Shown here: positions 23,057 to 34,310 of the stretch, piece by piece
Numbering within the stretch: position 1 is the first letter of the stretch
Layout of the letters: every line of letters begins with the position of its first letter
Assembly: GCA_029582165.1 (NCBI GenBank)
Contig: CM055887.1
Span: 10,003,190 to 10,067,189, forward strand
Length of the DNA: 64,000 bases
Direction: 5' to 3'
Source of the DNA: Portulaca oleracea
Lineage: Eukaryota; Streptophyta; Magnoliopsida; Caryophyllales; Portulacaceae
Notes under the pieces: model-generated
What the model saw: the letters and a program-made list of their open reading frames with translations, nothing else
Database searches by the model: none
Told to the model about the DNA's origin: nothing
Position numbers and translations under genes: made by a program

Positions 23057-24229
23057 TTAAACTTAAAAAGAGGGTAAAACTTGAAAGAATTAAATTTTAG
23101 TGTTTTTTGTAAAAAAGGGGAGGAATTAATTTATTTCACATTTTTATCATTTTAGGCATATTGCATACCAGGCTACTCTTGGGCCTTTATGGCTGGGGAG
23201 CACAAAAGCGTTGGTTTAGGTTTTAAAACTAGGAATCAATCCCGAGAGCGGGAGGTCACTACTTGTGGGATGCACTTACATCACCAAGCATTTGATCTCT
23301 CCTCTCACCCGTGTTACACTCTAAAGGTTTCCTTGAACCCAAAGAGCAACACCCCACACATTTTTCCTTGAATTCCATATAAGGAAAATGCACCGGGGCG
23401 AGAACATGTGGTACCCTATTCATCTCCCTAAACCTAGAAAAACCCTGGATCTAAAGCCATGGCTAGGCTCATCCCGCATCTGTATGTCATGTAAATTAAT
23501 CGTGTAAAAGATGAGTCCAAATGTCTAGCCCAAACATGAGTGGGACGTCATTCTAGCCCGCGTAGGATCAAATGAGAGATGGACTGGCCCAAACCCAGAC
23601 GGGTTTGGTGGCCCAAACCCAGACGAGTTTGATGTGCCTGGCCTAGTTGGACTCGCTGCGAAATCCTGTCTCTGCCCATTTGAAAGGGAGGAATTACAGT
23701 TCAAACCCAGACGGGTTTGGGCCTGTTTTTCTTCTCCTTCCACATCGTCAAATCGTTAGATACTGCGATCGGCCAATCCACTTACTATTGATCCTATTCG
23801 GCCCTTTATGACGCTCCTTGAGTCAGATTCCCATTGTATCTTGTACCTTGATCTTGAGCCCGATAAAAATTCAAACATGATCCATCGTGGCTCGATCCAA
23901 GTAATGACCCAATGAGTATCAGTCCTGCCAGTCATCATGCTAGGTCCATATAGAGTTAGGACATGCACTCCCATAAAAGTGGGTGAGTCACCCTTATGTC
24001 AGCATGTAGGCGTCATGTCCATGTCCTAGGTTCATATAGGTCCATTAAGTCATGCATGCATTGGACGGGTGGCATAAAGGTTCTTTCGAGCACTAATCAG
24101 TTTCCATGCAGGCAAGATAGCAGACCATCTCCGAGCCCGCATCCGTGACCCACAAACCGGCAGACTTATTCACAATCCCAACTACGGGCCACCTGCCCAA
24201 TCCAGTGAATCCAGTGAATCCACCATGTC

Positions 24230-25189
24230 AGGATCCCTCGCCAACAACCTTTTTGGGGAGAATTGCGGGACAAGCACTATTTGATGGGAGCATGCAGGAC
24301 AATAACCAATGAGAAGCTAGAAAAGAAATTCAGTGAAAATCAACAAACCATGAATGGCGTGCTGGAAGCCATTAAGCAGATCAACAAAAAGCTGGGCATC
24401 GAACTTGAGGAAGAGGAAAACTATTATGGTTCCGAGTTTGAGGCCGAGGCTGATGATGGGGTTGGAGAGGGTCACCCCAAATCCAAAAATGGAGGCCCAA
24501 AACCTAAGTCATTTGGTGAAGTCAAGTCCAAACTTGTAAAGAATAACTCCAAAACCTCGGAGGACCCCTATGTCAAGAAGCTTGAAGAGAAGGTTGATAT
24601 GCTCACCAGAAGGATGATGAAAGTTGATCCAACCTTTACAGACGCTTGCATGGATTTGGCCATCCCCAAACACCATGTATCAAGGGTAAGGCACAAAGTT
24701 GAAGTACCGGGCATCAGGTTCAAGCCATCTGAGAACCCATCCCATCATCTAGAGGAGTTCCTGAGGCTGGCCCCTCTTCACAAAGTAGATGAAAGTCTTT
24801 ACACCACAGTCTTCCCTTCCACTCTAGAAGGTAAGGCCAAGGTGTGGTACCGAAATCTACCCTCTCACATCAAAACTGACGCAGAGGAGTTGTTCAAGGC
24901 CTTCATCAGCCATTTTAGTCGTCTCCAACAAAAGGAGGTCACTGTAGATGACCTCACTTCCATGAAGCAAGGAGATGATGAGTCATTCCTCTCTTATTAT
25001 GAACGATGGCACTCAATGCTGTTAAAGATCGACGAAGCAGTCCCCTTTAGGATGCAATTGAGCACTTTCAAGCAAAGCATCCACCCTCGCATCACCCGAC
25101 ATTTTGGCTTTCAATCTATCAAAGACTTTGAGACTTTGAAGGATTTGTGTGTGCAAATTGAAGCTGCTTACAACGAGAAGAGCACATAA
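24230..25189 (+). pseudogene. Tat-type gag
   Basis: A probable original start, MSGSLANNLFG, lies at about 24226. A frame change follows almost at once, after which about 308 codons are open to 25189. The N-terminal part is a charged coiled region (EKLEKKFSENQQTMNGVLEA). A linker with ELEEEENYYGSEFEAEADDG follows. The retrotransposon gag core sits at about residues 150-300 (VPGIRFKPSENPSHHLEEFL; KAKVWYRNLPSHIKTDAEEL; then FISHFSRLQ; SYYERWHSMLLKID). No zinc knuckle follows, and pol is missing. Gag would form the particle; this copy may still make a capsid-like protein if translation starts inside. Confidence 0.83.
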
Positions 25190-27125
25190 CATTCAGGATC
25201 TAGCTCAACAGAGGGCCACTAGCGTGCCTAGCCCCCTCGTAAAACCGTTGAGACTAATTCCATCCAACGGAGGCCGTAAACCTTTCTTACTTTCAGTTTA
25301 ACTTGCTTCACTTAGAAAAATCTGGACGAGATCTCAAAAGTTTTTGAAACCTTTTCCTTCAAACCTTCTGATTTTGAGACAAGTTATGAAAGTTGTATCT
25401 GACTGCTTTGACTATCTTAGAAAGTATAAATGTGCATGCCACAAATCTTTGGGCTAAGTTTAGTTGATTGAGCCCCATCCCGTGAGTCCACATTGCCTAA
25501 ATTTTGAATTGATCACTTTTATCAATTCCATGATCCCTTGAGTGACTCACCCATTAGTTGCATCTCTAGAACTTGTTTTGCATCTTGCTTGAGACTACAC
25601 ATTTGCATTGCACGCTGTGACAAAGTGATTAAGGCATTCGATTTTATTTTGATAAGCTACATAGCTAAATAGCCTTCCTTACATTATATTTACTGCTCTT
25701 TTGCCCCGCCTAGCCTTTGTTTATCCTTTTTCATGATTGAACCTGACAATACGAGCCTTGGCCTCGATATCCAAAGATCCCTTTGCCTTGCTTGGTTGGA
25801 TGAGAGTTTGCCTTTTTTTGGAAGTTTGGGAGAATCTGAAAGTCCCATATCTTGAGCGATTGGTATTTGGTTTTGTTGTTCATATATTATATCAAAGTCG
25901 AAGATTCCATAGATATTCTTCTCCCCGATCACCCACAAAAAAAAAGAAGTAAAAAAAAAAGTAAAAAAAAAAGGAAAAGAGTTTCAAAAATAAAAGGGTG
26001 ATTAGGGGGATTCAATTTAAAGTTCAGAAAACTTTGACCCGGTTGTATTCAGTTGAGATGTTTCAGGGTGAAAGGTGAAATGTCTTGCATACATTAAGTA
26101 AGAAGGAGAGTTTAGAGTGTTTTATTCGTTGAAAATCAATCCAAGCATGACTCTTAACTCCTCATTCCCAAATTTTACCGCTCCTTACCCTAACCTAAGC
26201 CCCGTTGCAACCCGAAAAAGTCTTTTTGATTGTCACTTGTGCATTGCATACCAGTAGTGGAGAGCGAGGTTCTTACCAAGCTTATGGTAGTTTGTTTCTA
26301 TTGGTTTGAGTATGAGAAAACACACATACATTTTCAAAATTGAGGGTTTGAGTGTTTGTTCTTTCCTATGAGAGGTTTGCTCTTTTAATCGACTACGCCC
26401 ATAACTAACCGCGCATTTGCATTATTCTTAAGATCAATTGGATTTATGCCTCTGAAGTACTTGTTCTCTCCTTTGGGATTCGAAAATTTCTTCCTATCTC
26501 TTTCGAACTGAGTTTTGATTTTGTCCAGATTAATCTTTGTGCTTGCTTGTTGAATTGAGTTTCCAAAAAAAAGAAGAAAAAAAACAACTATGCAACCCAG
26601 ACGGGTTTATGGGCCTCCTTTGCCCCGCTTCTCGACCCAGTTTCTATAGGTGAAGCTCCCATTGGGCTTGAACGTCAAACGGGTTTGGGCCAGGTTATTG
26701 GGCTATCTCACAAAACCATTTCGCCTCCATCTTGGGTCATAATGCGGGTCCACGAGATGGTTATTCGCCGGCCCCGAAACTGTAGTTCGAACGTACATGT
26801 AGCGTTTAATTCTCGTTTTTTATTTTTATTTTGGTCTTTTTTCGTTTGGGGAAGTGGGAGTAATCCCACCATGTAGATTGCATATCGCATTGCACATTTT
26901 TGTTACTTTGTACATAAGAGTACATGAAAATAAAAGAAGTGCATTACGTAGCATCATCATTGCATAAGCATCACATCAGTAGTTCGCGCTAGTGCATATA
27001 AAAAAATAAAAATAAAAAAAAAGCGTTATTTCATCATTGCATTGCATCGTCCTAAGTGCATAATAAAGAGTCATGCATAGCATTACATAGGTTCGTTGCA
27101 TAAAGACCCTGCATGTGCATCTTTC
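25190..27125 (+). other. Tat non-coding region where pol is expected
   Basis: After gag there is no protease, RT, RNase H or integrase motif in any frame. The stretch contains A-rich runs (about 25937-25978 and 26563-26585), two copies of the ACCCAGACGGGT-like motif near 26590, and no reading frame of note. It probably corresponds to the region normally found between pol and the antisense gene, brought next to gag by loss of pol. Confidence 0.65.
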
Positions 27126-30100
27126 TCAATCCTCATCATGCCAGACCTCCGTGTCGCCGCCGCCACTAGCGCTATCAGCCCCATGGGCTCCACTTCCACC
27201 AGCTCCAAAGTAAGTGTCCCATTGATAGTAGGAGGAGTCTACCACCTCTGTATCGCCACCTGAGCCAGATAGATGCAACACTTCGGTACTGCCTGCATTA
27301 AGCCAAGAGTGTTCTGGAACCTGCCACTCTTGATTACCTCGAGCCACCCCGTGGAGCGGGCAAGAAGTTCTTACGGCGGGCTCTGACGGACCATCCCGAC
27401 CATTCTGAGTTTGTGTTCCCATCCGGCGTTGGCGGCTCAAACCTCCTTGTGAAGGGGTAACGGTACAACGGGTTGGGACGGAAGCACCGATGAGGCGTCA
27501 TCTGCGAGGCGGTTATACCTGGATGCACGAATCACGCAGCACCACGGTAGGGTCGACCGCAAAGGAAGTGCCATAACCTAAATCCACAATCGGTCTGAGA
27601 CGCGAGAACATACCTGTGCATTCCATAAGGGTACCGAGGCAAAGGATGGGAGGGTTGACGCCTAGACCCGAATGATGAGATTCGAAGGAGTACCTAAATG
27701 CGGTGAAATGCCTTCTTGCTCGCCGCACACAGCTCCACCAACACTAGACTGAACCTGTCTCCACCACAAAGTGGGGTACCACGACGAACCGCGGCTCGAC
27801 GAGAATTCCCATGATCATGAGACCTCACCGATGCCCGTGCTCACCTAAAGACATGGAGGATATCTTTGTTCTCCATGCATCACGAAAGTCGTGGCCAAAA
27901 CCCGTGTCTCCGTAGTGAGAACTGGTTGAATGACTATCTTCGAGTAAAATACCTTTCCCACGGTCATCGTGAGCCGGCATGCCCATGCTCCGCCTATTCC
28001 TCTCCCCGTGCCTTCGGAGAGCAGCTTCACCCCCATAAGACCGTCTCGTGTCGGCCATGAAGAAAGAATGTCGAGGGAGGTCCATCTGCTCCGACCGGCC
28101 ACGAGGCACGTGCGCATCTGAATGGCGAGGAGGATCCACAGGACGAGACTGTGCATCATCATCCACGTTTGCATCCCCAACCACAGAGCCCGCAAGGTCT
28201 TTCTCACGAGCCCACTTGAGTGTGAAGTAATTTTTGAGGAAGCCTTTTGCTTGTTTCCATCGCCACTGCACAGAATGAGGAAATTGGTCAAAGTTTGAGC
28301 AAGTTACAAGTAAGCAAAGAAAAAAGGGAATCACCTACCGGCTTTCCCAGGATCTTCTCTAGTTCCGGTTTGATGTCTTCACCGTCGCCCTCGGTAGCCG
28401 CAAACCGTGTCCCAGACTGCTCGACTCTTCTCGTCATCTTCGCAATAGGGCCCCAACTACAACAAGCAAAGAATTGGCCATATTATGCTATAATAGAAGG
28501 AACATGAAAAGAGTAAATGGAGGTCTTCTTCCCACCTTTCTAAAGGCCAGCGGTCCGATATTGTTCCCATTCCTCCCGATTGGTGGCGATGCCATCGATG
28601 CATAATTAGTATAGCAGGAACCCCCCTTAGATGCTGCAAAGGCCTCGTCTTGAATTGCTCTCGGATAATGCATGGTCTCGGGGGTGTCTGATGGTATTAT
28701 CCACATTTCATGGCACAGGGTTTTCCTTTTAAGTCTCTCACCAAGACTCGCACCCAATGGACGGACTCTCCATCACCAAGCGCAAGTCGCTATCCCTATG
28801 CCGCATTTCGTGAGGAATAAAGTCTTGCGGAATCTCGGCCAACCCTGCATTCCAATTGACATCATCCTGCACAAGTAAAGGAAACATAAGCACCAAAGGA
28901 ATGCAAGAGAGATTATGTGAAAGATGTACCTCTTGAGGTGATCCAAGATACTGGTAACTCATCTAAGCTCCCAAATGGTTTCTTCTTGTGCTCAAGGTAG
29001 TTTTTGTGCCATCGTTCGCGGCCGCCTTTGTCTTGGCGTGTCGGGTAGGGATAGTGAATCCCTTAATGTACTCATACCCCATACCGCAAATATGTCAATA
29101 CCAAACTCACGATCTAAAAAGAGAAACGCATGTAAAGAGCGTCTCGAAGATTATCTCGAGCACCTTCCACATGCTCGGACCGCTCATCTCCCGCGGACTC
29201 TCCGGTGCAAAGAATGGGTCCACATCAGCGCCAGGCCGGACACCAATACGAAGCCAACGAATAAAGTTAGCATATGCAGCCTTTGCCCAGTTCCGATGAA
29301 TGACTTGTTCTAAATCAAGGAGATTCTTCATCCAAGTCAGGTAAACATCATCCCCTCGATTGGCAAACATTGTGGCAGAGATAAAATATGCCAGGAAAAT
29401 GAAACGACGCTGAAACTCATCCATATGATTGAAGTCGACAGAAGTGATGACATCCTCGAAGGAGCTATAAGAAAGTTTCATCTTTCGACCAAACTGACGC
29501 CGTTCAAGCACAGGTTCTAATAATTCCATCACTTGATCCGGCAACAGGTCGGTCGACATCTTGACCACCCCAACAGCGTAGCGGTAATCATCACAAAGTC
29601 AACCGTGGATATGGCCTTCTCTCCTAAAGGGAGGTGGAAGTTGTTGGTGGAATCACAGAATATCTCTGCAGCGTCGCCCCATCACCCGTGGTGTACAAGG
29701 TTCCAGCCTTGACACATTTCGTAAGAGATCGAATCGACTCTTCTAAAAGTGCAAGCACCCAATTATCTTCCATGAAATGCTCCACCACCTTGATCGGTTT
29801 CGCATATTGCCACTAGCTTACGAGGAATCCTCACGAGGATCCGCCATAAAATTCAAAAAAGAGACAAGTCCCTACAAAGAAACTATTAAGAGATCCATAG
29901 TTTAGCAAAAGCTAAATACAACTTCCACTGAATTAGGGGCTAAAAAATCATTCGCCCAACCCAAGACGATTGAGGTTTGGGCCTCGCTTTTTAGCTCACC
30001 TGCACGGGTTCTCACAAGCAAAAGGGGTTGGGCCTTTCTTTTTCGGCCCACCCAGACGGGTTCTCACAAGCAAAAGGGGTTGGGCCTCTCTTTTTCGGCC

Positions 30101-30734
30101 CACCCAGACGGGTACCTACAAGAAAAAAAAGGGGTTGGGCCTTTCTTTTTCGGCCCACCCAGACGGGTACCTACAAGAAAAAAAAGGGGTTGGGCCTTTC
30201 TTTTTCGGCCAACCCAGACGGGTTCTCAAGCAAAAGGGGTTGGGCCTCTCTTTTTCGGCCCACCCAGACGGGTTCACAAAATAAGTTGGGCCGTGTCAAC
30301 CCAACTCAGACGGGTTCTTGAAAAAGTTGGGCCGATTAAGGGGCGGTTTTGGGCATCTCACGCGCAGCACAACTAAGACGGGTTTTGGTTTCACTATGTG
30401 TTCTAAAAAAATCGGCCTATCATCCTCGGTTCTCTAAGGCCCGATTTGAACAATACGGGTAATCGACACAAATTACTTCTTTATTTTTAGCTAAATCAAC
30501 AAGCTAGAATTAAACTTTTCTACTTGCAAATTTATGCTATAATTAAAAGCAGAGTCAGGAAGAAGACATTACCCGGACATGTGAATGCTTGTGCCATACG
30601 TGATTCCACGGTTCAGGCACCAGTATCGATGGTTCCCAACCCGGCCTAGGAGTCCATGCTCGCCGGGAGGACATTTCATGTGCCCAGTTTGTTGCATGGG
30701 GTTGAACAGGCGGATCTCTAATTTTTCTAACCAT
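27126..30734 (-). pseudogene. Antisense plant-mobile-domain (PMD) gene of the Tat element
   Basis: Read on the minus strand. A first exon (30734-30573; MVRKIRDPPVQPHATNWAHE onward, 54 codons) ends at a GT donor. A later part (about 29870-29107) has EHFMEDNWVLALLEESIRSL, then after a 1-bp shift NNFHLPLGEKAISTVDFVMI, then RRFIFLAYFISATMFANRGD, a DLEQ block and AKAAYANFIRWL. These are the recognisable blocks of the plant mobile domain (aminotransferase-like/MAIN-type) family. Further open segments (28962-28488 and 28334-27825) and a Gly/Ser-rich C-terminus ending at 27126 complete it. Antisense extra ORFs downstream of pol are a known feature of Tat elements; their role is unknown. Frameshifts suggest it is inactive, unless they are sequencing errors. 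Confidence 0.72.
29990..30290. repeat. Six tandem units around ACCCAGACGGGT
   Basis: Units of about 50-57 bp, each reading AAAGGGGTTGGGCCTTTCTT, TTTCGGCCCACCCAGACGGG and then a short spacer (TTCTCACAAGC or TACCTACAAGAAAAA). About six copies lie in a row, inside the long first intron of the antisense gene. GGGCC/GGCCC pairs make each unit able to fold. Confidence 0.85.
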
Positions 30735-30820
30735 TGCTTCCTAGCTAGTGAATAAATGATTTTTGAGCAAGGAAAGGAAGTGGAAGAGTGAGATGCATGA
30801 GTTAGGGTATGGAGAGGCCC

Positions 30821-30830
30821 CTTTTATAAG
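30821..30830 (-). promoter_or_regulatory. TATA box of the antisense gene
   Basis: The minus strand reads CTTATAAAAGGGGCC, about 90 bp upstream of the first antisense ATG at 30734. It is the best TATA box in the region and faces away from the 3' LTR, so the antisense transcript appears to have its own promoter. Confidence 0.65.
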
Positions 30831-30999
30831 GAGAGTGGGTGCATGCACACCACACAAGTGGCCAACCGGCGGGCCCCAGCATTAGGATCATGGAAGGCAT
30901 GCATTGGCCGAAAATCTATCCTAAAATCTATCCTAAAATCACATGCATTGGCCGAAAAAAAAAAGAGAAAAGAAGAAGACGCCAGACGGGTTACAGCTA

Positions 31000-31160
31000 G
31001 GCCCAAAATGCCGGCCCAAACGCGTCGCAGCCAAAATGGGCCTTGCAATTGCAGGCCCAATGCAGGAACCCAGACGGGTTCTCAGGACATTTCAGAGCCA
31101 AAATGCCGGCCCAAACGCGTCGCAGCCAAAATGGGCCTTGCAATTGCAGGCCCAATCGAG
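31000..31160. repeat. Two direct repeats of about 57 bp
   Basis: The block from AAAATGCCGGCCCAAACGCG through GGCCTTGCAATTGCAGGCCC starts at about 31006 and again at about 31100, with hardly any change. It lies upstream of the antisense gene's TATA box, in a stretch rich in GGCCCA words. Confidence 0.8.
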
Positions 31161-31544
31161 AACCTGCCGGTACTCGTGACATTTGAGCCAAAATGGGCCC
31201 AAATTCGTCGCTCCAATTCAAGCCCAAAAGCAATCTCGAGCGCCAACTCAGACGGGTTTACTGTCTGAAACAGGCCCAAAGTTCAGGCCCAATGCAATTC
31301 GAGCATTTTCCCATGAAGCAATGGCAAACTCAAGCCCATTTCCAAGAGCTAAAGCACGACCGACAGGTAAATTCTCTGACTCGCTCTGATTTTCAGATAA
31401 ACTGATGCCCTCCTCTGTTTTGCAGAACAATGCACGAGATACGTCGGTCGTCAAGCGGTTACAAAAGGACGAACTCATCTTCAGCGGCCGTCATCGGGCC
31501 CTCACAATGCGATGACACCCTTTTCAGCACAGAGACACAAGTCC

Positions 31545-33000
31545 CGCACTTCACGGCGAAATGAAGTGCGTCACCTTGGTCCACCTCACGGCGAAATGAA
31601 GTGGACCACCTCATCATCCTGGCATGCTTCACGGCGAAATGAAGCACGTCACCTTGATCCACCTCACGGCGAAATGAAGTGGATCACCTCATCATCACGG
31701 CACACTTCACGGCGAAATGAAGTGCGTCACCTCGGTCCACCTCACGGCGAAATGAAGTGGACCACCTCATCATCCTGGCATGCTTCACGGCGAAATGAAG
31801 CGCGTCACCTTGATCCACCTCACGGCGAAATGAAGTGGACCACCTCATCATCCTGGCATGCTTCACGGCGAAATGAAGCGCGTCACCTTGATCCACCTCA
31901 CGGCGAAATGAAGTGGATCACCTCATCATCACGGCACACTTCACGGCGAAATGAAGTGCGTCACCTCGGTCCACCTCACGGCGAAATGAAGTGGACCACC
32001 TCATCATCCTGGCATGCTTCACGGCGAAATGAAGCGCGTCACCTTGATCCACCTCACGGCGAAATGAAGTGGACCACCTCATCATCCTGGCATGCTTCAC
32101 GGCGAAATGAAGTGCGTCACCTCGGTCCACCTCACGGCGAAATGAAGTGGACCACCTCATCATCCTGGCATGCTTCACGGCGAAATGAAGCGCGTCACCT
32201 TGATCCACCTCACGGCGAAATGAAGTGGATCACCTCATCATCACGGCACACTTCACGGCGAAATGAAGCGCGTCACCTCGGTCCACCTCACGGCGAAATG
32301 AAGTGGACCACCTCATCATCACGGCACACTTCACGGCGAAATGAAGTGCGTCACCTCGGTCCACCTCACGGCGAAATGAAGTGGACCACCTCATCATCCT
32401 GGCATGCTTCACGGCGAAATGAAGCACGTCACCTTGATCCACCTCACGGCGAAATGAAGTGGATCACCTCATCATCACGGCACACTTCACGGCGAAATGA
32501 AGTGCGTCACCTCGGTCCACCTCACGGCGAAATGAAGTGGACCACCTCATCATCCTGGCATGCTTCACGGCGAAATGAAGCGCGTCACCTTGATCCACCT
32601 CACGGCGAAATGAAGTGGATCACCTCATCATCTCGGCATGCTTCACGGCGAAATGAAGCACGTCACCTCGATCCACCTCACGGCGAAATGAAGTGGATCA
32701 CCTCATCATCACGGCATGCTTCACGGCGAAATGAAGCACGTCACCTCGACCCACCTCACGGCGAAATGAAGTGGATCACCTCATCATCCTGGCATGCGTC
32801 ACGGCGAAATGAAGCATGCCTCCTAGATCCGCCTCACGGCGAAATGAAGCGGATCGACTCCGACCGGCTTTACGGAAGAAACTAAGCAGGTCAACCCACA
32901 CAGACACAGGTCTTGCACTCCACGGCGAAATGAAGTGCATAACCTTGATCTACCTCACGGCGAAATGAGGCGGATCAATTCGGTCAGCTTTACGGAAGAA
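31545..33000. repeat. Tandem hairpin array (39-bp units, 78-bp pairs)
   Basis: About 34 units share the core TCACGGCGAAATGAAG. Each unit is an inverted repeat: the loop CGGCGAAA is constant, while the outer arms differ but remain complementary (for example CGCACTTCA/TGAAGTGCG, GGTCCACCTCA/TGAAGTGGACC, GGCATGCGTCA/TGAAGCATGCC). Units alternate in pairs, giving a 78-bp period joined by CACCTCATCATC spacers. Since 39 is a multiple of 3, a 457-codon frame is open through it (31512-32885). That frame is an artefact of the period and not a gene. Degenerate units (CTTTACGGAAGAAACTAAGC) end the array near 33000. Confidence 0.9.
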
Positions 33001-33124
33001 ACTAAGCAGGCCAACCAACATCGGCGCAGGACCAAGCTTCCAAGCGTCAACCAAATTTCGGGCTTCGATTCATATCCAAGATCATCAAGACTACTTTGAT
33101 CATCGCTTTACTCAAACTCGATCA

Positions 33125-33137
33125 AAGTGGGGCTATC
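33125..33137 (+). other. Polypurine tract of the Tat element
   Basis: AAGTGGGGCTATC lies directly before the 3' LTR start TGTAGACACC. Position and G-richness fit the plus-strand primer of a gypsy element. Confidence 0.65.
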
Positions 33138-34305
33138 TGTAGACACCGGATTTTGCAGGTATTAGTTTTAGTTATTTGTAAAAATAAGCTAGCCGAGTAG
33201 TTTAGTAGCATGCAAACCCATTTCTTTTCTAGCCCAAAACAAGCATAATGGCCCAATACTACGGGATAAACCCGTGCAGGTTCGTTGGGCGAGCATAGCT
33301 CGGCCGGATCAAACCGGTGAGTTTATCGAGCGTAGCTCGATTCACCGAACCGTCTGGGTTCCGCCATATGCTAACCCTAAACGCACCCCTACTCCCTATT
33401 CCACTATAAATTAAACCTTTTTCCCTTCCATTAACACACAACATTGTGCTAGAGTATTGACACTAGCATAATTCTCTCCACCTCTTCTCTCCCTTTGCAT
33501 CGCTTCACTAAAGGTTAGCATAGTTGATGTAAACCTGTAGCATAATCTATCGAATTCATGTTTCTTTTACATTTTCAATGTTTTGCATGACTTTAATGAT
33601 GAATTTGTGAAATTTATATCTAATCCCTCCTTTTAACTTTTGTTTTGCTTTGGTTTAATTCTAGTAAAGTCTATTCGTTGAATAGGCGGATTTGATGATT
33701 TTAATTGTCAAATTCGTAACCTTACCCCGAATCCATCTGGATTCGCAGTCGAGTCTATATTTAAATGGTTTGTTGTTTTTCTCCTAAAAATTCAATGGCG
33801 ACTCTATTCATACTTGGTATTTTCCTTTTACGGTTTCTTTGACTTAATTTGTGATTAACGCAAAGGTAATCCGGTTTGGTTCAATCCATGAACCAGACGG
33901 GTTTCTTGTGCTCTTTTCATTTTCTTTTACTTGCTATTTATTCGGTCCAATCCGGATAGCACTGAAGCTAGCCGGCTCGGTTCAACTCATGAACCAGGCG
34001 GGTTTATCACCTCTCTTTTCTAATCTTTCCTTTGTTTTCTTTTCTTGTGGGAGTGCGGCGAAAACCCGTCTCGGTTCAAGCAATGAACCCAGACGGGTTC
34101 CTAGTGTTTTCCCCTCCTTTTTATCTCTTTCTTTCTTCTTTCTTAAAAAGGTGAATCTCGGGATTAGGGCGCATAAATTAGATTAATCCGTTAACGAAAA
34201 TATTCTTAAAAGTTCAACCTTATTTAAGGTTAAGCAATCCTAGTCGGCTCCCAATCACTTTTAAGTAGCGCCGCGAAAAAGGTTATCAATTTTTCGGGGT
34301 CTACA
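33138..34305 (+). repeat. 3' LTR of the Tat element
   Basis: 1,168 bp, colinear with the 5' LTR. It differs mainly by many 1-5 bp gaps, almost all in this copy, with few substitutions between them. The first 120 bp and last 200 bp are nearly identical in the two copies. Confidence 0.9.
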
Positions 34306-34310
34306 AGCAG

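Larger units (their letters stand above)
21832..34305 (+). mobile_element. Tat/Ogre-type Ty3/gypsy retrotransposon lacking pol
   Basis: 12,474 bp with AGCAG at 21827-21831 and 34306-34310. The LTRs (21832-23034 and 33138-34305) begin TGTAGACACCGGATTTTG and end TTTTTCGGGGTCTACA. A primer site of tRNA-Arg type follows the 5' LTR, and a purine tract (AAAGTGGGGCTATC) ends at 33137. Gag is present at about 24230-25189. Protease, RT, RNase H and integrase are absent. The 3' half holds an antisense gene (27126-30734) and tandem repeats, both typical of the Tat lineage. The element is therefore a nonautonomous derivative inserted in a LINE. Confidence 0.9.

Noticed and set aside
27825..28507. Overlapping + strand frames as genes
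   Set aside because: They shadow the minus-strand plant-mobile-domain gene, which has recognisable blocks and a TATA box; the + frames match nothing.
30843..31405. Overlapping frames on both strands rich in Pro, Lys and Gln
   Set aside because: They overlap each other in many frames and arise from GGCCCA-rich direct repeats of the Tat element.
31512..32885. A 457-codon open frame with a 26-residue repeat
   Set aside because: It exists only because the hairpin repeat unit (39 bp) is a multiple of three and lacks stops. The minus strand is also open in long pieces over the same DNA. No homology or start context.
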